In this document: one piece after another, positions 53,115-62,141 of the stretch | Numbering within the stretch: position 1 is the stretch's first letter | How the letters are laid out: each line of letters starts with the position of its first letter | Source of the DNA: an uncultured Bacteroidaceae bacterium | GTDB lineage: Bacteria > Bacteroidota > Bacteroidia > Bacteroidales > Bacteroidaceae | DNA length: 64,000 nt | Direction of reading: 5' to 3' | Assembly: GCA_944320785.1 (NCBI GenBank) | Contig: CALUIR010000003.1 | Location: forward strand, 98,241 to 162,240 | Made by a program: the position numbers and the translations under genes | The notes under the pieces: generated by a model | Told to the model about the DNA's origin: nothing | Databases searched by the model: none | The model's input: the letters and a program-made list of their open reading frames with translations, nothing else

Positions 53115-54308
53115 ATGGGTAAAGTCTTAATCATCGGTGCCGGCGGCGTGGGAACCGTCGTGGCACACAAGGTGGCGCAGAATGCGGATGTCTTCACCGA
53201 CATCCTGATTGCCAGCCGCACGAAAGAGAAATGTGACGCCATTGTGAAGGCAATTGGCAACCCCGGCATCCAGACCGCACAGGTGGATGCCGACAAGGTG
53301 GACGAACTGGTCCGGCTGTTCAACGCCTTCCGGCCGGATATTGTCATCAATGTCGCCCTGCCGTACCAGGACCTCACCATCATGGAAGCGTGCCTGCAGA
53401 CGGGAACCAACTACCTGGACACGGCGAATTATGAGCCGAAAGACGTGGCGCATTTCGAATACAGCTGGCAGTGGGCTTACAAGCAGCGCTTTGAAGAAGC
53501 CGGGCTGACCGCCATCCTGGGCTGCGGTTTCGACCCCGGCGTGAGCGGCGTCTATACGGCGTATGCCGCCAAGCATCATTTCGATGAACTGCAATACCTC
53601 GATATTGTGGACTGCAATGCCGGGAACCACCACAAGGCATTCGCCACGAATTTCAATCCTGAAATCAACATCCGCGAAATCACGCAGAACGGGCGTTACT
53701 ACGAGAACGGGCAGTGGGTCACCACCCGCCCGTTGGAGTTGCACAAAGCGCTCACGTATCCCAACATCGGCCCGCGTGAATCCTACCTCCTCTACCATGA
53801 GGAACTGGAATCGTTGGTGAAAAACTTCCCCACCCTCCGGCGCGCCCGCTTCTGGATGACCTTCGGGCAGGAGTACCTCACCCATTTGCGCGTCATACAG
53901 GACATCGGCATGGCCAGCATCCAACCCATCCAGTACAACGGCATGGAGATTGTGCCGCTGCAATTCCTGAAGGCCGTGCTGCCCAACCCGCAGGACTTGG
54001 GCGAGAACTACGAGGGCGAAACGTCCATCGGCTGCCGCATCCGGGGGCTGAAGGACGGGAAGGAACGCACCTATTACGTCTATAACAATTGCAGCCATCA
54101 GGCCGCCTACAAGGAAACCGGCATGCAGGGCGTGAGCTACACGACGGGCGTGCCGGCCATGATTGGCGCAATGATGTTCCTGAAAGGGCTGTGGAAACGT
54201 CCCGGCGTATGGAACGTGGAGGAATTCGACCCTGACCCGTTCATGGAGCAATTGAACAAGCAAGGGTTGCCGTGGCACGAAGTGTTCGACGGCGACTTGG
54301 AACTGTAA
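53115..54308 (+). CDS. Carboxynorspermidine/carboxyspermidine dehydrogenase (saccharopine dehydrogenase fold)
   Basis: 397 residues. The Rossmann motif IIGAGGVGTVVAHKVAQ (about 5-21) binds NAD(P)H. NVALPYQDLTIMEACL, TNYLDTANYEP and CGFDPGVSGVYTAYA are the family blocks. Close relatives in Bacteroidetes condense an aspartate-semialdehyde with a diamine in the alternative spermidine pathway; I assign that role by similarity. Its partner decarboxylase is not in the window. It is followed by bcp after 83 bases, possibly in the same transcript. Confidence 0.88.
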   Translation: MGKVLIIGAGGVGTVVAHKVAQNADVFTDILIASRTKEKCDAIVKAIGNPGIQTAQVDADKVDELVRLFNAFRPDIVINVALPYQDLTIMEACLQTGTNYLDTANYEPKDVAHFEYSWQWAYKQRFEEAGLTAILGCGFDPGVSGVYTAYAAKHHFDELQYLDIVDCNAGNHHKAFATNFNPEINIREITQNGRYYENGQWVTTRPLELHKALTYPNIGPRESYLLYHEELESLVKNFPTLRRARFWMTFGQEYLTHLRVIQDIGMASIQPIQYNGMEIVPLQFLKAVLPNPQDLGENYEGETSIGCRIRGLKDGKERTYYVYNNCSHQAAYKETGMQGVSYTTGVPAMIGAMMFLKGLWKRPGVWNVEEFDPDPFMEQLNKQGLPWHEVFDGDLEL

Positions 54309-54391
54309 TCTCATCCCCAAAAGGTTTTGACGGGGAATCTTCCGGGAAGGTTCCCCGCCGGGACTTTGGGACAATCACTTTTTACCAGAAT

Positions 54392-54847
54392 ATGAACATC
54401 GGAGACAAAGCCCCTGAGATATTAGGGACGGATGAAAACGGGAAAACCATCCGCCTCAGCGACTACAAGGGACAGAAGATTGCCCTTTATTTCTACCCGA
54501 AAGACAACACGCCCGGCTGCACCAGCGAGGCATGCAGCCTGCGCGACGGCTACCACGACCTGAAGGAAGCGGGGTATGCCGTCATCGGCGCCAGCGTGGA
54601 CAGCGAAGCTTCCCACCGGAAGTTCATCGAAAAGCACCAACTGCCTTTCCCGCTCATCGCCGACACCGCCCATGAACTGGCGGAAGCGTTCGGCGTGTGG
54701 GGCGAGAAAAGCATGTGCGGGCGGAAATACATGGGCGTTTTCCGCACCACTTTCCTCATCAATGAAGAAGGCGTCGTCGAGAAGATTTTCACCCCGAAAG
54801 ACATCAAGGTGAAAGAACATGCCCGGCAAATATTAACTGCAAAATGA
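54392..54847 (+). CDS. bcp: Thioredoxin-dependent thiol peroxidase (Bcp/PrxQ)
   Basis: 151 residues. [20 protein letters not shown] carries the peroxidatic Cys43 and a resolving Cys48, the five-residue spacing of atypical two-Cys PrxQ proteins. It reduces hydroperoxides with electrons from thioredoxin. The ATG at 54392 matches the family start; the longer frame from 54272 overlaps the upstream gene. The stop overlaps the recA start by four bases, joining oxidative defence and DNA repair in one transcript. Confidence 0.95.
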   Translation: MNIGDKAPEILGTDENGKTIRLSDYKGQKIALYFYPKDNTPGCTSEACSLRDGYHDLKEAGYAVIGASVDSEASHRKFIEKHQLPFPLIADTAHELAEAFGVWGEKSMCGRKYMGVFRTTFLINEEGVVEKIFTPKDIKVKEHARQILTAK

Positions 54848-55896
54848 CAAATATGGCGAAGAAAGAAAGCGAAGGATTGGCGTTCGCGCCGGACAACGGC
54901 GCGAGCGAGAAGTTGAAAGCCCTGCAAGCGGCGATGGACAAGATAGAGAAGAACTACGGGAAAGGCTCCATCATGAAGTTGGGCGACGACCGCATACAGG
55001 AAGTGGAAGTGATACCCACCGGCTCCATTGCCTTGAACGTGGCGTTGGGCGTGGGCGGTTACCCGCGTGGGAGAATCATTGAAATCTACGGACCCGAATC
55101 GTCCGGCAAGACCACCTTGGCCATCCATGCCATTGCGGAAGCGCAAAGGCAGGGCGGGATTGCCGCCATCATCGATGCCGAGCATGCCTTCGACCGTTTC
55201 TATGCCGAGCATTTGGGCGTGGATGTGGACAACCTCTACATCTCGCAGCCCGACAATGGCGAGCAGGCGTTGGAAATCGCCGAGCAACTGATTCGTTCGT
55301 CGGCCATCGACCTGGTCGTGGTGGATTCCGTGGCGGCGCTCACCCCGAAGGCAGAAATCGAGGGCGACATGGGCGACAACAAGGTGGGCCTTCAGGCAAG
55401 GTTGATGTCGCAAGCCCTGCGGAAGCTGACGGCCGCCATCAGCAAGACGAACACCACCTGCATCTTCATCAACCAACTGCGGGAGAAAATCGGCGTGATG
55501 TTCGGAAACCCGGAGACCACGACGGGCGGGAACGCCCTGAAGTTCTATGCCTCTGTCCGCCTGGATATCCGGGGCGGGCAGCCGATTAAGGACGGGGAAG
55601 ACGTGATAGGCCGCCAGACCAAGGTGAAGGTGGTGAAGAACAAGGTGGCGCCTCCCTTCCGCCGGGCAGAGTTCGACATCATGTTCGGCGAAGGCATCTC
55701 GCGTTCCGGCGAAATCATCGATTTGGGCACCGATTTGGGCATCATCAAGAAGAGCGGGGCGTGGTACAGCTACAACGACACCAAGCTGGGGCAGGGGCGC
55801 GATGCCGCCAAGCAGTGCATCGCCGACAACCCGGAATTGGCCGAGGAACTGGAAAAGCTCATCTCGAATGCCTTGAAGGAACAAAAAGAGAAATAA
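54844..55896 (+). CDS. recA: Recombinase RecA
   Basis: 350 residues. Walker [10 protein letters not shown] (about 78-86), [21 protein letters not shown] split over loop 1, and the [20 protein letters not shown] segment (loop 2) are all intact. It polymerises on single-stranded DNA for strand exchange and drives LexA-type cleavage where present. Translation may begin at the ATG overlapping bcp (54844) or at 54853. A rho-independent terminator follows at 55922. Confidence 0.98.
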   Translation: MTNMAKKESEGLAFAPDNGASEKLKALQAAMDKIEKNYGKGSIMKLGDDRIQEVEVIPTGSIALNVALGVGGYPRGRIIEIYGPESSGKTTLAIHAIAEAQRQGGIAAIIDAEHAFDRFYAEHLGVDVDNLYISQPDNGEQALEIAEQLIRSSAIDLVVVDSVAALTPKAEIEGDMGDNKVGLQARLMSQALRKLTAAISKTNTTCIFINQLREKIGVMFGNPETTTGGNALKFYASVRLDIRGGQPIKDGEDVIGRQTKVKVVKNKVAPPFRRAEFDIMFGEGISRSGEIIDLGTDLGIIKKSGAWYSYNDTKLGQGRDAAKQCIADNPELAEELEKLISNALKEQKEK

Positions 55897-55921
55897 AGCC
55901 GCAACCACCGGCCCGCATCAC

Positions 55922-55958
55922 AAAGGCTGCTCCTGCACGGAAAGGGGGCAGCCTTTTT
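55922..55958 (+). terminator. Rho-independent terminator after recA
   Basis: AAAGGCTGC pairs with GCAGCCTTT around a GC-rich inner part, followed by six T. Confidence 0.75.
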
Positions 55959-56000
55959 TCTTCCCCCGAAAGCCCGGAGAATCTTTCAGGGAAAAAGGAA

Positions 56001-56056
56001 AATTTTACCTGAAAAGTGAACGCATTTTTCAGGTAAAATTCGTGATTTTATTGGAT
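56001..56056. repeat. Hairpin repeat element, copy 2
   Basis: AATTTTACCTGAAAA (56001-56015) pairs perfectly with TTTTCAGGTAAAATT (56026-56040) around a 10-base loop. The block through ATTTTATTGG (56044-56053) aligns without gaps to 23210-23261. It lies between the recA and nifJ terminators. Confidence 0.7.
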
Positions 56057-56061
56057 AAGGC

Positions 56062-56094
56062 AAAAAAAGTGCCGCAACCTGGTTGCGGCACTTT
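56062..56094 (-). terminator. Rho-independent terminator after nifJ
   Basis: AAAGTGCCGCAACC and its exact complement abut with a one-base centre, so the loop takes a few inner bases; on the minus strand the stem is followed by seven T. Confidence 0.75.
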
Positions 56095-56118
56095 CCGTCT
56101 TATGTGAATCCCGGAGGA

Positions 56119-59100
56119 TTATTCAGCCACTTCAGCCCCCCAGTTTTCCTTGGCCAGACGCTTGTAGCTGTTGTAACGCCACTTTGCGTTTTCCTCGGCA
56201 GCCTGGAACAGTTGCGCGGCTTCCTGCGGGTATTGCTTCATTACCGATGCGTAGCGCACCTCGCCTTTCAGGAAGTCTTGGAAACCGCTCCAGTCGGGTT
56301 CCTTGCTGTCCAAGGTGAACGGGTTCTTGCCTTCTGCTTCCAAAGCGGGGTTGTAACGCCACAAGTGCCAGTAACCGCACTTCACGGCTTTTTCTTCTTC
56401 TGCTTGGCTCTTGCCCATGCCTGCCTTCAGCCCGTGGTTGATGCACGGAGCGTAAGCGATGATCAGCGAAGGCCCGTGGTAAGCCTCGGCTTCGCGCAGG
56501 GCTTTCAACGTCTGTGCCTGGTCAGCGCCCATGGCGATTTGCGCCACATACACGTAACCATACGTGGTGGCCATCAGGCCGAGGTCTTTCTTGCGCACGC
56601 GCTTTCCGCTTGCTGCAAACTTGGCGATGGCGCCCAGAGGCGTAGCTTTGGACGATTGCCCGCCGGTGTTGGAGTAAACCTCCGTATCCAATACGAGGAT
56701 GTTCACGTCCTTGCCGGTGGCAATCACGTGGTCAAGGCCGCCGTAACCGATATCGTAAGAAGCGCCGTCGCCGCCGATAATCCACTGGCTGCGTTTCACG
56801 ATGTATTGCTTCAGGCCGTAGATGCCTGCGCAAACCGGGCATTTGTCTTTTGCAGCTTCCAGCATCGGCACGATGCGTTCATAGATTTCTTTCGTCTTGT
56901 CGGCATCCAAGCTGTTTTCCAGCCATTCCGTGAAGATGGCTTTGTATTCCGCCGGCGTGTTCTCGTTTTCAATGCCTTCCTGCATCAGTTTGGCAATGCG
57001 TTCGCGCATCTTCTCGTTGGCCAGTTCCATGCCTAAGCCGAACTCGCAGAAGTCCTCGAACAAGGAGTTTGCCCATGCAGGCCCGTGTCCCTTTTCGTTC
57101 TTCGTGTAAGGCGTGGAAGGAACGGAGCCGGAATAGATGGAAGAACATCCCGTAGCGTTCGCCACCATTTCGCGGTCGCCGAACAATTGTGAAATCAGTT
57201 TCACGTAAGGAGTCTCGCCGCAGCCGGAGCAAGCGCCGGAGAATTCAAACAACGGCGTGGCGAATTGCGAGTTCTTCACGTTGGCTTTGATGTCCACCAA
57301 GTGTTGTTTGCTCTTTACGTTGTCCACGCAGTATTCCCAATTTGCAGCTTCTGCCAACTGGCTTTCCAAGTGCTTCATCGTAAGAGCCTTGCCGCCCTTC
57401 TTCGGGTTGCCCGGACATACATCCACGCAGTTGCCGCAGCCCAAGCAGTCCATCACGTCCACCTGCATGCGGAAAGTCATGCCTTCAAACATCTTGCCCA
57501 CGGCTTTCAACTGGACAAACTGGGCGCCCTTCTGCTCGTCTGCGTCCAACACGAACGGACGGATGGCAGCGTGCGGGCAAACGTAAGCGCACTTGTTGCA
57601 TTGGATGCAGTTTTCTGCGTTCCATTCCGGCACGAATGCCGCAACGCCGCGCTTCTCGTACTTGGCAGTTCCTTGTTCCCAAGAGCCGTCTTCAATGCCT
57701 TTGAAGGCAGAAACGGGCAGCAAGTCGCCGTCCTGCGCGTTGATGGGGCGGACCACTTCGTTGATGAATTCCGGGTCGTTGTTCTCTGCTTTCGGGTCGT
57801 CCGGCAGGTTGGCCCAAGCCGGGTCCACCGTCAGTTGCTTGTATTCGCCGCCACGGTCCACGGCTGCATAGTTCTTGTTCACGACATCCTCGCCCTTCTT
57901 TCCGTAGGATTTCACGATGAATTTCTTCATCTGCTCTACCGCCAAGTCAACCGGGATGACGCCGGTGATGCGGAAGAAGGCGGATTGCAGGATGGTGTTG
58001 GTGCGGTTGCCCAAGCCGATTTCCTGCGCAATCTGCGTCGCGTTGATGTAGTAAACGGTGATGTTGTGCTGTGCAAAGTACTTCTTCACCTTGTTCGGCA
58101 GGTTCTTGGCCAATTCTTCGCCTTCCCAGATGGTGTTCAGCAGGAACAGGCCGTTGTCGCGCAAGCCTCGGGTCACGTCATACATGTGCAAGTATGCCTG
58201 GACATGGCAAGCCACGAAGTTCGGCGTATTCACCAAGTACGTGGAACGAATCGGGGTGTCGCCGAAACGCAAGTGTGAACAGGTGAAGCCTCCCGATTTC
58301 TTGGAGTCGTAAGAGAAGTAAGCCTGGCAATGCTTGTCGGTGTTGTCACCGATGATTTTCACGGAGTTCTTGTTGGCGCCCACTGTCCCGTCGGCACCCA
58401 AGCCGTAGAATTTGGCTTCAAACATGCCTTCGCCGCCTACCGCGATTTCAGCTTCTTGCGGCAGGGAAGTGAACGTCACGTCGTCCACGATGCCGATGGT
58501 GAAGTGGTCTTTCGGTTCGTTCATCTTCAGGTTGTCGTAAACAGCGAGGATTTGCGCCGGCGTGGTGTCTTTTGAGCCCAAGCCATAGCGTCCGCCCACG
58601 ATGACCGGCGCATTGGGTTGGCCGTAGAAGCAGTCTTTCACATCCATGTAGAGCGGTTCGCCGTTTGCGCCCGGTTCTTTTGTGCGGTCGAGGACAGCGA
58701 TGCGTTTTGCCGTCTTAGGCACGGCAGCCAAGAAGTGCTTTGCCGAGAACGGGCGGTAAAGATGTACTGCAACCAGACCCACTTTCTCGCCTTTGGCGCG
58801 CAGGTAGTCAATGACTTCGCGGATGGCTTCCGTCACGCTGCCCATGGCAATGATGACACGGTCGGCCTCCGGGTCGCCGTAGTAGTCGAACAGGCCATAT
58901 TGGCGGCCGGTGATTTCGCTGATTTTCTTCATGTAGTCTTCCACAATCGCGGGAACTGCATCGTAGAAGCTGTTGCAAGACTCGCGGTGCTGGAAGAAGT
59001 GGTCCGGGTTTTCCGCCATGCCTCGTGCGATAGGGGTCATGGGGTTCATGGCGCGGCTGCGGAACTCTGCCAATGCTTCTTGGTCGATGAGCGGCGCCAA

Positions 59101-59676
59101 GTCTTCATTGTCCAGACGTTCGATCTTCTGGATTTCGTGGGAGGTGCGGAAACCGTCGAAGAAGTTGATGAACGGCACGCGTGCTTTCAGCGTGGCCAGG
59201 TGGGCAACACCCGCCAAATCCATCACTTCCTGCACGGAGCCTTCCGCCAACATGGCGAATCCCGTCTGGCGGCAGGACATGACATCCTGGTGGTCGCCGA
59301 AGATGCACAAGGCGTGTGAAGCCAAGGTGCGGGCAGAAACATGGAACACGCAAGGCAGGTTTTCGCCCGCAATCTTGTACATGTTCGGAATCATCAGCAG
59401 CAAACCTTGGGAAGCGGTGTAGGTGGTGGTCAATGCACCGGCCTGCAACGAACCGTGGACAGCACCGGCTGCACCGGCTTCAGACTGCATTTCCTGCACT
59501 AAAACGGTCTCGCCGAAGATGTTCTTGCGTCCGGCGGCAGCCCATTCATCTACGTGTTCAGCCATCGTGGAAGACGGTGTGATCGGGTAAATGGCTGCTA
59601 CTTCTGAGAACATATACGAGATATGCGCCGCAGCTTCATTTCCATCACAGGTAATAAACTTTTTTTCTTTAGCCAT
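56119..59676 (-). CDS. nifJ: Pyruvate:ferredoxin (flavodoxin) oxidoreductase
   Basis: 1185 residues, the single-chain homodimeric form. It opens with the PFOR pyruvate domain (FSEVAAIYPITPSSTMAE, about 28-45). Two 4Fe-4S motifs follow, CIQCNKCAYVCP (about 690) and CLGCGNCVDVCP (about 745), and a third cluster binds near GACSGCGETPY and ATGCSSIYSG. The TPP/Mg block is VLDTEVYSNTGGQSSKATP near 995. It splits pyruvate with CoA to acetyl-CoA, CO2 and reduced ferredoxin, a core anaerobic reaction. It lies 33 bases downstream of the ATPase gene and may be read with it. Confidence 0.97.
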   Translation of the reverse strand: MAKEKKFITCDGNEAAAHISYMFSEVAAIYPITPSSTMAEHVDEWAAAGRKNIFGETVLVQEMQSEAGAAGAVHGSLQAGALTTTYTASQGLLLMIPNMYKIAGENLPCVFHVSARTLASHALCIFGDHQDVMSCRQTGFAMLAEGSVQEVMDLAGVAHLATLKARVPFINFFDGFRTSHEIQKIERLDNEDLAPLIDQEALAEFRSRAMNPMTPIARGMAENPDHFFQHRESCNSFYDAVPAIVEDYMKKISEITGRQYGLFDYYGDPEADRVIIAMGSVTEAIREVIDYLRAKGEKVGLVAVHLYRPFSAKHFLAAVPKTAKRIAVLDRTKEPGANGEPLYMDVKDCFYGQPNAPVIVGGRYGLGSKDTTPAQILAVYDNLKMNEPKDHFTIGIVDDVTFTSLPQEAEIAVGGEGMFEAKFYGLGADGTVGANKNSVKIIGDNTDKHCQAYFSYDSKKSGGFTCSHLRFGDTPIRSTYLVNTPNFVACHVQAYLHMYDVTRGLRDNGLFLLNTIWEGEELAKNLPNKVKKYFAQHNITVYYINATQIAQEIGLGNRTNTILQSAFFRITGVIPVDLAVEQMKKFIVKSYGKKGEDVVNKNYAAVDRGGEYKQLTVDPAWANLPDDPKAENNDPEFINEVVRPINAQDGDLLPVSAFKGIEDGSWEQGTAKYEKRGVAAFVPEWNAENCIQCNKCAYVCPHAAIRPFVLDADEQKGAQFVQLKAVGKMFEGMTFRMQVDVMDCLGCGNCVDVCPGNPKKGGKALTMKHLESQLAEAANWEYCVDNVKSKQHLVDIKANVKNSQFATPLFEFSGACSGCGETPYVKLISQLFGDREMVANATGCSSIYSGSVPSTPYTKNEKGHGPAWANSLFEDFCEFGLGMELANEKMRERIAKLMQEGIENENTPAEYKAIFTEWLENSLDADKTKEIYERIVPMLEAAKDKCPVCAGIYGLKQYIVKRSQWIIGGDGASYDIGYGGLDHVIATGKDVNILVLDTEVYSNTGGQSSKATPLGAIAKFAASGKRVRKKDLGLMATTYGYVYVAQIAMGADQAQTLKALREAEAYHGPSLIIAYAPCINHGLKAGMGKSQAEEEKAVKCGYWHLWRYNPALEAEGKNPFTLDSKEPDWSGFQDFLKGEVRYASVMKQYPQEAAQLFQAAEENAKWRYNSYKRLAKENWGAEVAE

Positions 59677-59709
59677 AATAATTAAATATTAAGTAAAAAA
59701 TCAATGGTG

Positions 59710-60888
59710 TCAATATAGGAATCCAAACAGCCATAAGGGGATTTGGTTGCCATGCCCCACTTCTGCTTTCTGCAAAGCGTAAAAGGCGGAGGGATTGTTC
59801 TTGAACTTTGTCCCGTCCAAGCAGATGCGGAAAGGCAGCTGCCCGTCCACTAAGAAAGAAATGCCTTTTTCTCCTTTGTACAGCTTATGGTCTTTGTATA
59901 ACGTGTTCATGAAGAAAGTCTCCAAGACATCCTGCGTGTCCACTTTGACCGGATAGATGGCATACATCAGGTTCGTGTTGTGCATCATGATTTTGGACGG
60001 TTTCTTGGGAAATTCTTCCCCTGCCGGGTAAAGCAGGTTAATCAGGCGTGCGTCCGTCAGGTACTTGATGTAGTTCATCACCGTGGCGCGCGAAGTCTGT
60101 ATCTCGCTGGCCAATTGGCTCACGTTGGGCGCCACCGGGCCGTCCACTGCCAATAAGTACAGCAGCTTTTTTATCTTTGAGAGGTATTTCAGTTCAATTT
60201 GCTTGATTAGCAGGATGTCCACTTCAATCATCATGTTCATGGTCTTCAACAGGTTCTCCGAAAAATTGCGTTTTTCCAGGAAGAAAGGGTAAAAGCCATG
60301 GTGCAGATAGTCTTGGAAGTAATTCAACGGCCTTGCTTTCGGCAGGATTTCTTTCACGAGTTGCTCATGCCGGTACAAGATGTCGTCTAATGTATATGGG
60401 CGGAAGTTGTTTCCCGTCTGGAGGTTCAGGAACTCGCGGAAGGAGAATCCTCGCAGGTTGTATGACTTCACGATGCCTGAAAGTTCCAGGTTTTCTTCCT
60501 TCAGGCGCATCACGGATGAACCCGTGAAAACAATCTTCAGGTTCGGGAAGCGGTCGTAGCACAAACGGAGTTCCCGGCTCCATCCCGGATGCTTGAACAC
60601 TTGGTCGATCAACAATACTTTGCCGCCGTTCTTCTGGAATTCATAAGCGAAATCCACAATGGAATGTTCTGAAAAGTAGAAATTGTTCATGTTGATGAAC
60701 AGGCAGGAACGGTCTGTGCCGAACTTTTCCTTGGCATATTGGAGCAAAAAGGTGGTTTTGCCCACGCCGCGTGTCCCCTTAATGCCAATCAAGCGGTTGT
60801 TCCAGTCGATTTCATCCATCAAATCCCGACGTACTGGAGCATTGGTATGTTCCACAAGGTAGTTGTGTGTCTTGTAAAATGCTTCCAT
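59710..60888 (-). CDS. DUF4143-type AAA ATPase with an altered Walker B
   Basis: 392 residues. Walker A is IKGTRGVGKTTFLLQ (about 34-48). The Walker B segment reads KVLLIDQVFKHPGWSREL (about 89-106), where most relatives have DE followed by H-K; here Asp-Gln replaces Asp-Glu. Sensor-like IVFTGSSVMRL follows. A winged-helix part (VSQLASEIQTSRATVMNYI) precedes the C-terminal domain, which ends IPLWLFGFLY as in many Bacteroidales copies. The family is abundant in this order and of unclear role. It has an ideal promoter and lies upstream of nifJ. Confidence 0.83.
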   Translation of the reverse strand: MEAFYKTHNYLVEHTNAPVRRDLMDEIDWNNRLIGIKGTRGVGKTTFLLQYAKEKFGTDRSCLFINMNNFYFSEHSIVDFAYEFQKNGGKVLLIDQVFKHPGWSRELRLCYDRFPNLKIVFTGSSVMRLKEENLELSGIVKSYNLRGFSFREFLNLQTGNNFRPYTLDDILYRHEQLVKEILPKARPLNYFQDYLHHGFYPFFLEKRNFSENLLKTMNMMIEVDILLIKQIELKYLSKIKKLLYLLAVDGPVAPNVSQLASEIQTSRATVMNYIKYLTDARLINLLYPAGEEFPKKPSKIMMHNTNLMYAIYPVKVDTQDVLETFFMNTLYKDHKLYKGEKGISFLVDGQLPFRICLDGTKFKNNPSAFYALQKAEVGHGNQIPLWLFGFLY

Positions 60889-60911
60889 CGTATCTTGGTT
60901 CTAACCGGCGA

Positions 60912-60942
60912 CAAAGATAAGCTATTTTTGAATGATTGCAAA
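60912..60942 (-). promoter_or_regulatory. Full promoter (TTTG-N19-TATCTTTG) for the ATPase gene
   Basis: On the minus strand TTTG at 60942-60939 and TATCTTTG at 60919-60912 are exactly 19 bases apart. The ATG follows 23 bases later. Confidence 0.8.
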
Positions 60943-60995
60943 GTAGAGTTTGCAAAATTAACGATGATGCTGGTGTTTTATTCTTAAAAAATATT

Positions 60996-61003
60996 TATTT
61001 TTG
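60996..61003 (+). promoter_or_regulatory. -7 box (TATTTTTG) close to a start codon
   Basis: TATTTTTG ends only 7 bases before the ATG at 61011, so the transcript would be nearly leaderless. Confidence 0.5.
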
Positions 61004-61010
61004 CGCCGTC

Positions 61011-62141
61011 ATGACGGGAATATCGCTTTACATCCTGAATATCGACTCGGACTTGTCGTTAGCCGATGGGAACAGCCATTTCATCCCTCCGGCTTCCATA
61101 CGGAAAATGATGGACGACTTGTGCCTGCTTCCCCGCTGGTATGGGGAAGGAAATGCCTGCGTCTTAGGCACGGAACGGGCATTGCCGTCCGGCTCCATTG
61201 CGCGAATCGTGCCGTGGGGGTGGTCGCCGTCGTTAATCCGACGCTTGAAGTCCATCGGTGTTCCCGGCAGCTTGTTGCCGGATGCGGCGCGGATGGAAAC
61301 CCTCCGAAGGCTGTCCCACCGCTCGCTTGCCGGGCAACTTCTTCCGCAGTTGGCCTTGTCGTCGCGCTATTGCGGGGAATCGATGGAAATATCCTCCATG
61401 GAGCAGCTTCGGGATTGCCTCAGCCGGCGGCCATATCGCAACGCGGTGTTGAAAGCGCCATGGTCAAGCAGTGGCAAAGGCATCCTGTACACCTCCACGA
61501 GAGGGGCGCAGGACATCGAGGCCTGGAGCGGCCGCGTCCTGAAGAAACAGGGGAGCCTCATCGTGGAACCTTTCTATGAAAAGGTGCAGGATTTTGCCAT
61601 GGAGTTTCACGCGGACGGGAAAGGCGGGATAAAATTCCTTGGCTATTCCATTTTCCGAACAACGGACAAAGGAAGATACGGGCATAACCTGCTGGCATCC
61701 GACGGATATATGGAAAGGCTGCTGGGCGTTTGGGTGCCGCCTGCCTTGTTGGATGCCACCCGTCGCCGCCTTGAAAGGGCGCTTTCCGTCCGGGTGGGCA
61801 ACGTTTACGAAGGTTGCCTGGGGGTGGACATGATGGTGTGCCGCTTCCGTGAACCGCCCTTCTTCCGCATTCATCCTTGCGTGGAGGTCAACCTGCGGAT
61901 GAGCATGGGCATCGTGGCGCGGAGGATTCATGACCGGCATCTGTCTGCCGGAAGCACCGGCACTTTCCACATCGACCGCCTGCCGCCTCCCGGATTGCTC
62001 AAAGACCATGAAGCGAAGCAGCGGGCATTCCCGCTCGTGCGGGACGCGGAGGGAAAGATTGTGTCCGGCTATCTTGCCTTGACGCCAGTGGGCAGCCAGA
62101 CGGAATACCGGGCTTATTTGCTTTGCACCCACAACACATAG
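61011..62141 (+). CDS. ATP-grasp-like protein of unknown function
   Basis: 376 residues. It opens LYILNIDSDLSLADG. YRNAVLKAPWSSSGKGI (about 141-157) looks like the ATP-grasp Lys plus glycine-serine loop. SLIVEPFYEKVQDFAMEF (near 185) and a distal VEVNLRMSMGIVARRI (near 293) supply acidic metal-type residues. This order matches ATP-grasp enzymes, which ligate carboxylates to amines or thiols. I do not recognise a characterised relative. The ATG at 61011 is used; the upstream frame crosses the promoter. Its 3' end overlaps the convergent glycosidase gene by 28 bases. Confidence 0.7.
   Translation: MTGISLYILNIDSDLSLADGNSHFIPPASIRKMMDDLCLLPRWYGEGNACVLGTERALPSGSIARIVPWGWSPSLIRRLKSIGVPGSLLPDAARMETLRRLSHRSLAGQLLPQLALSSRYCGESMEISSMEQLRDCLSRRPYRNAVLKAPWSSSGKGILYTSTRGAQDIEAWSGRVLKKQGSLIVEPFYEKVQDFAMEFHADGKGGIKFLGYSIFRTTDKGRYGHNLLASDGYMERLLGVWVPPALLDATRRRLERALSVRVGNVYEGCLGVDMMVCRFREPPFFRIHPCVEVNLRMSMGIVARRIHDRHLSAGSTGTFHIDRLPPPGLLKDHEAKQRAFPLVRDAEGKIVSGYLALTPVGSQTEYRAYLLCTHNT

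Noticed and set aside
57265-58278. A 337-residue open frame opposite nifJ
   Set aside because: nifJ motifs are all intact on the minus strand and the opposing frame has no family-like block.
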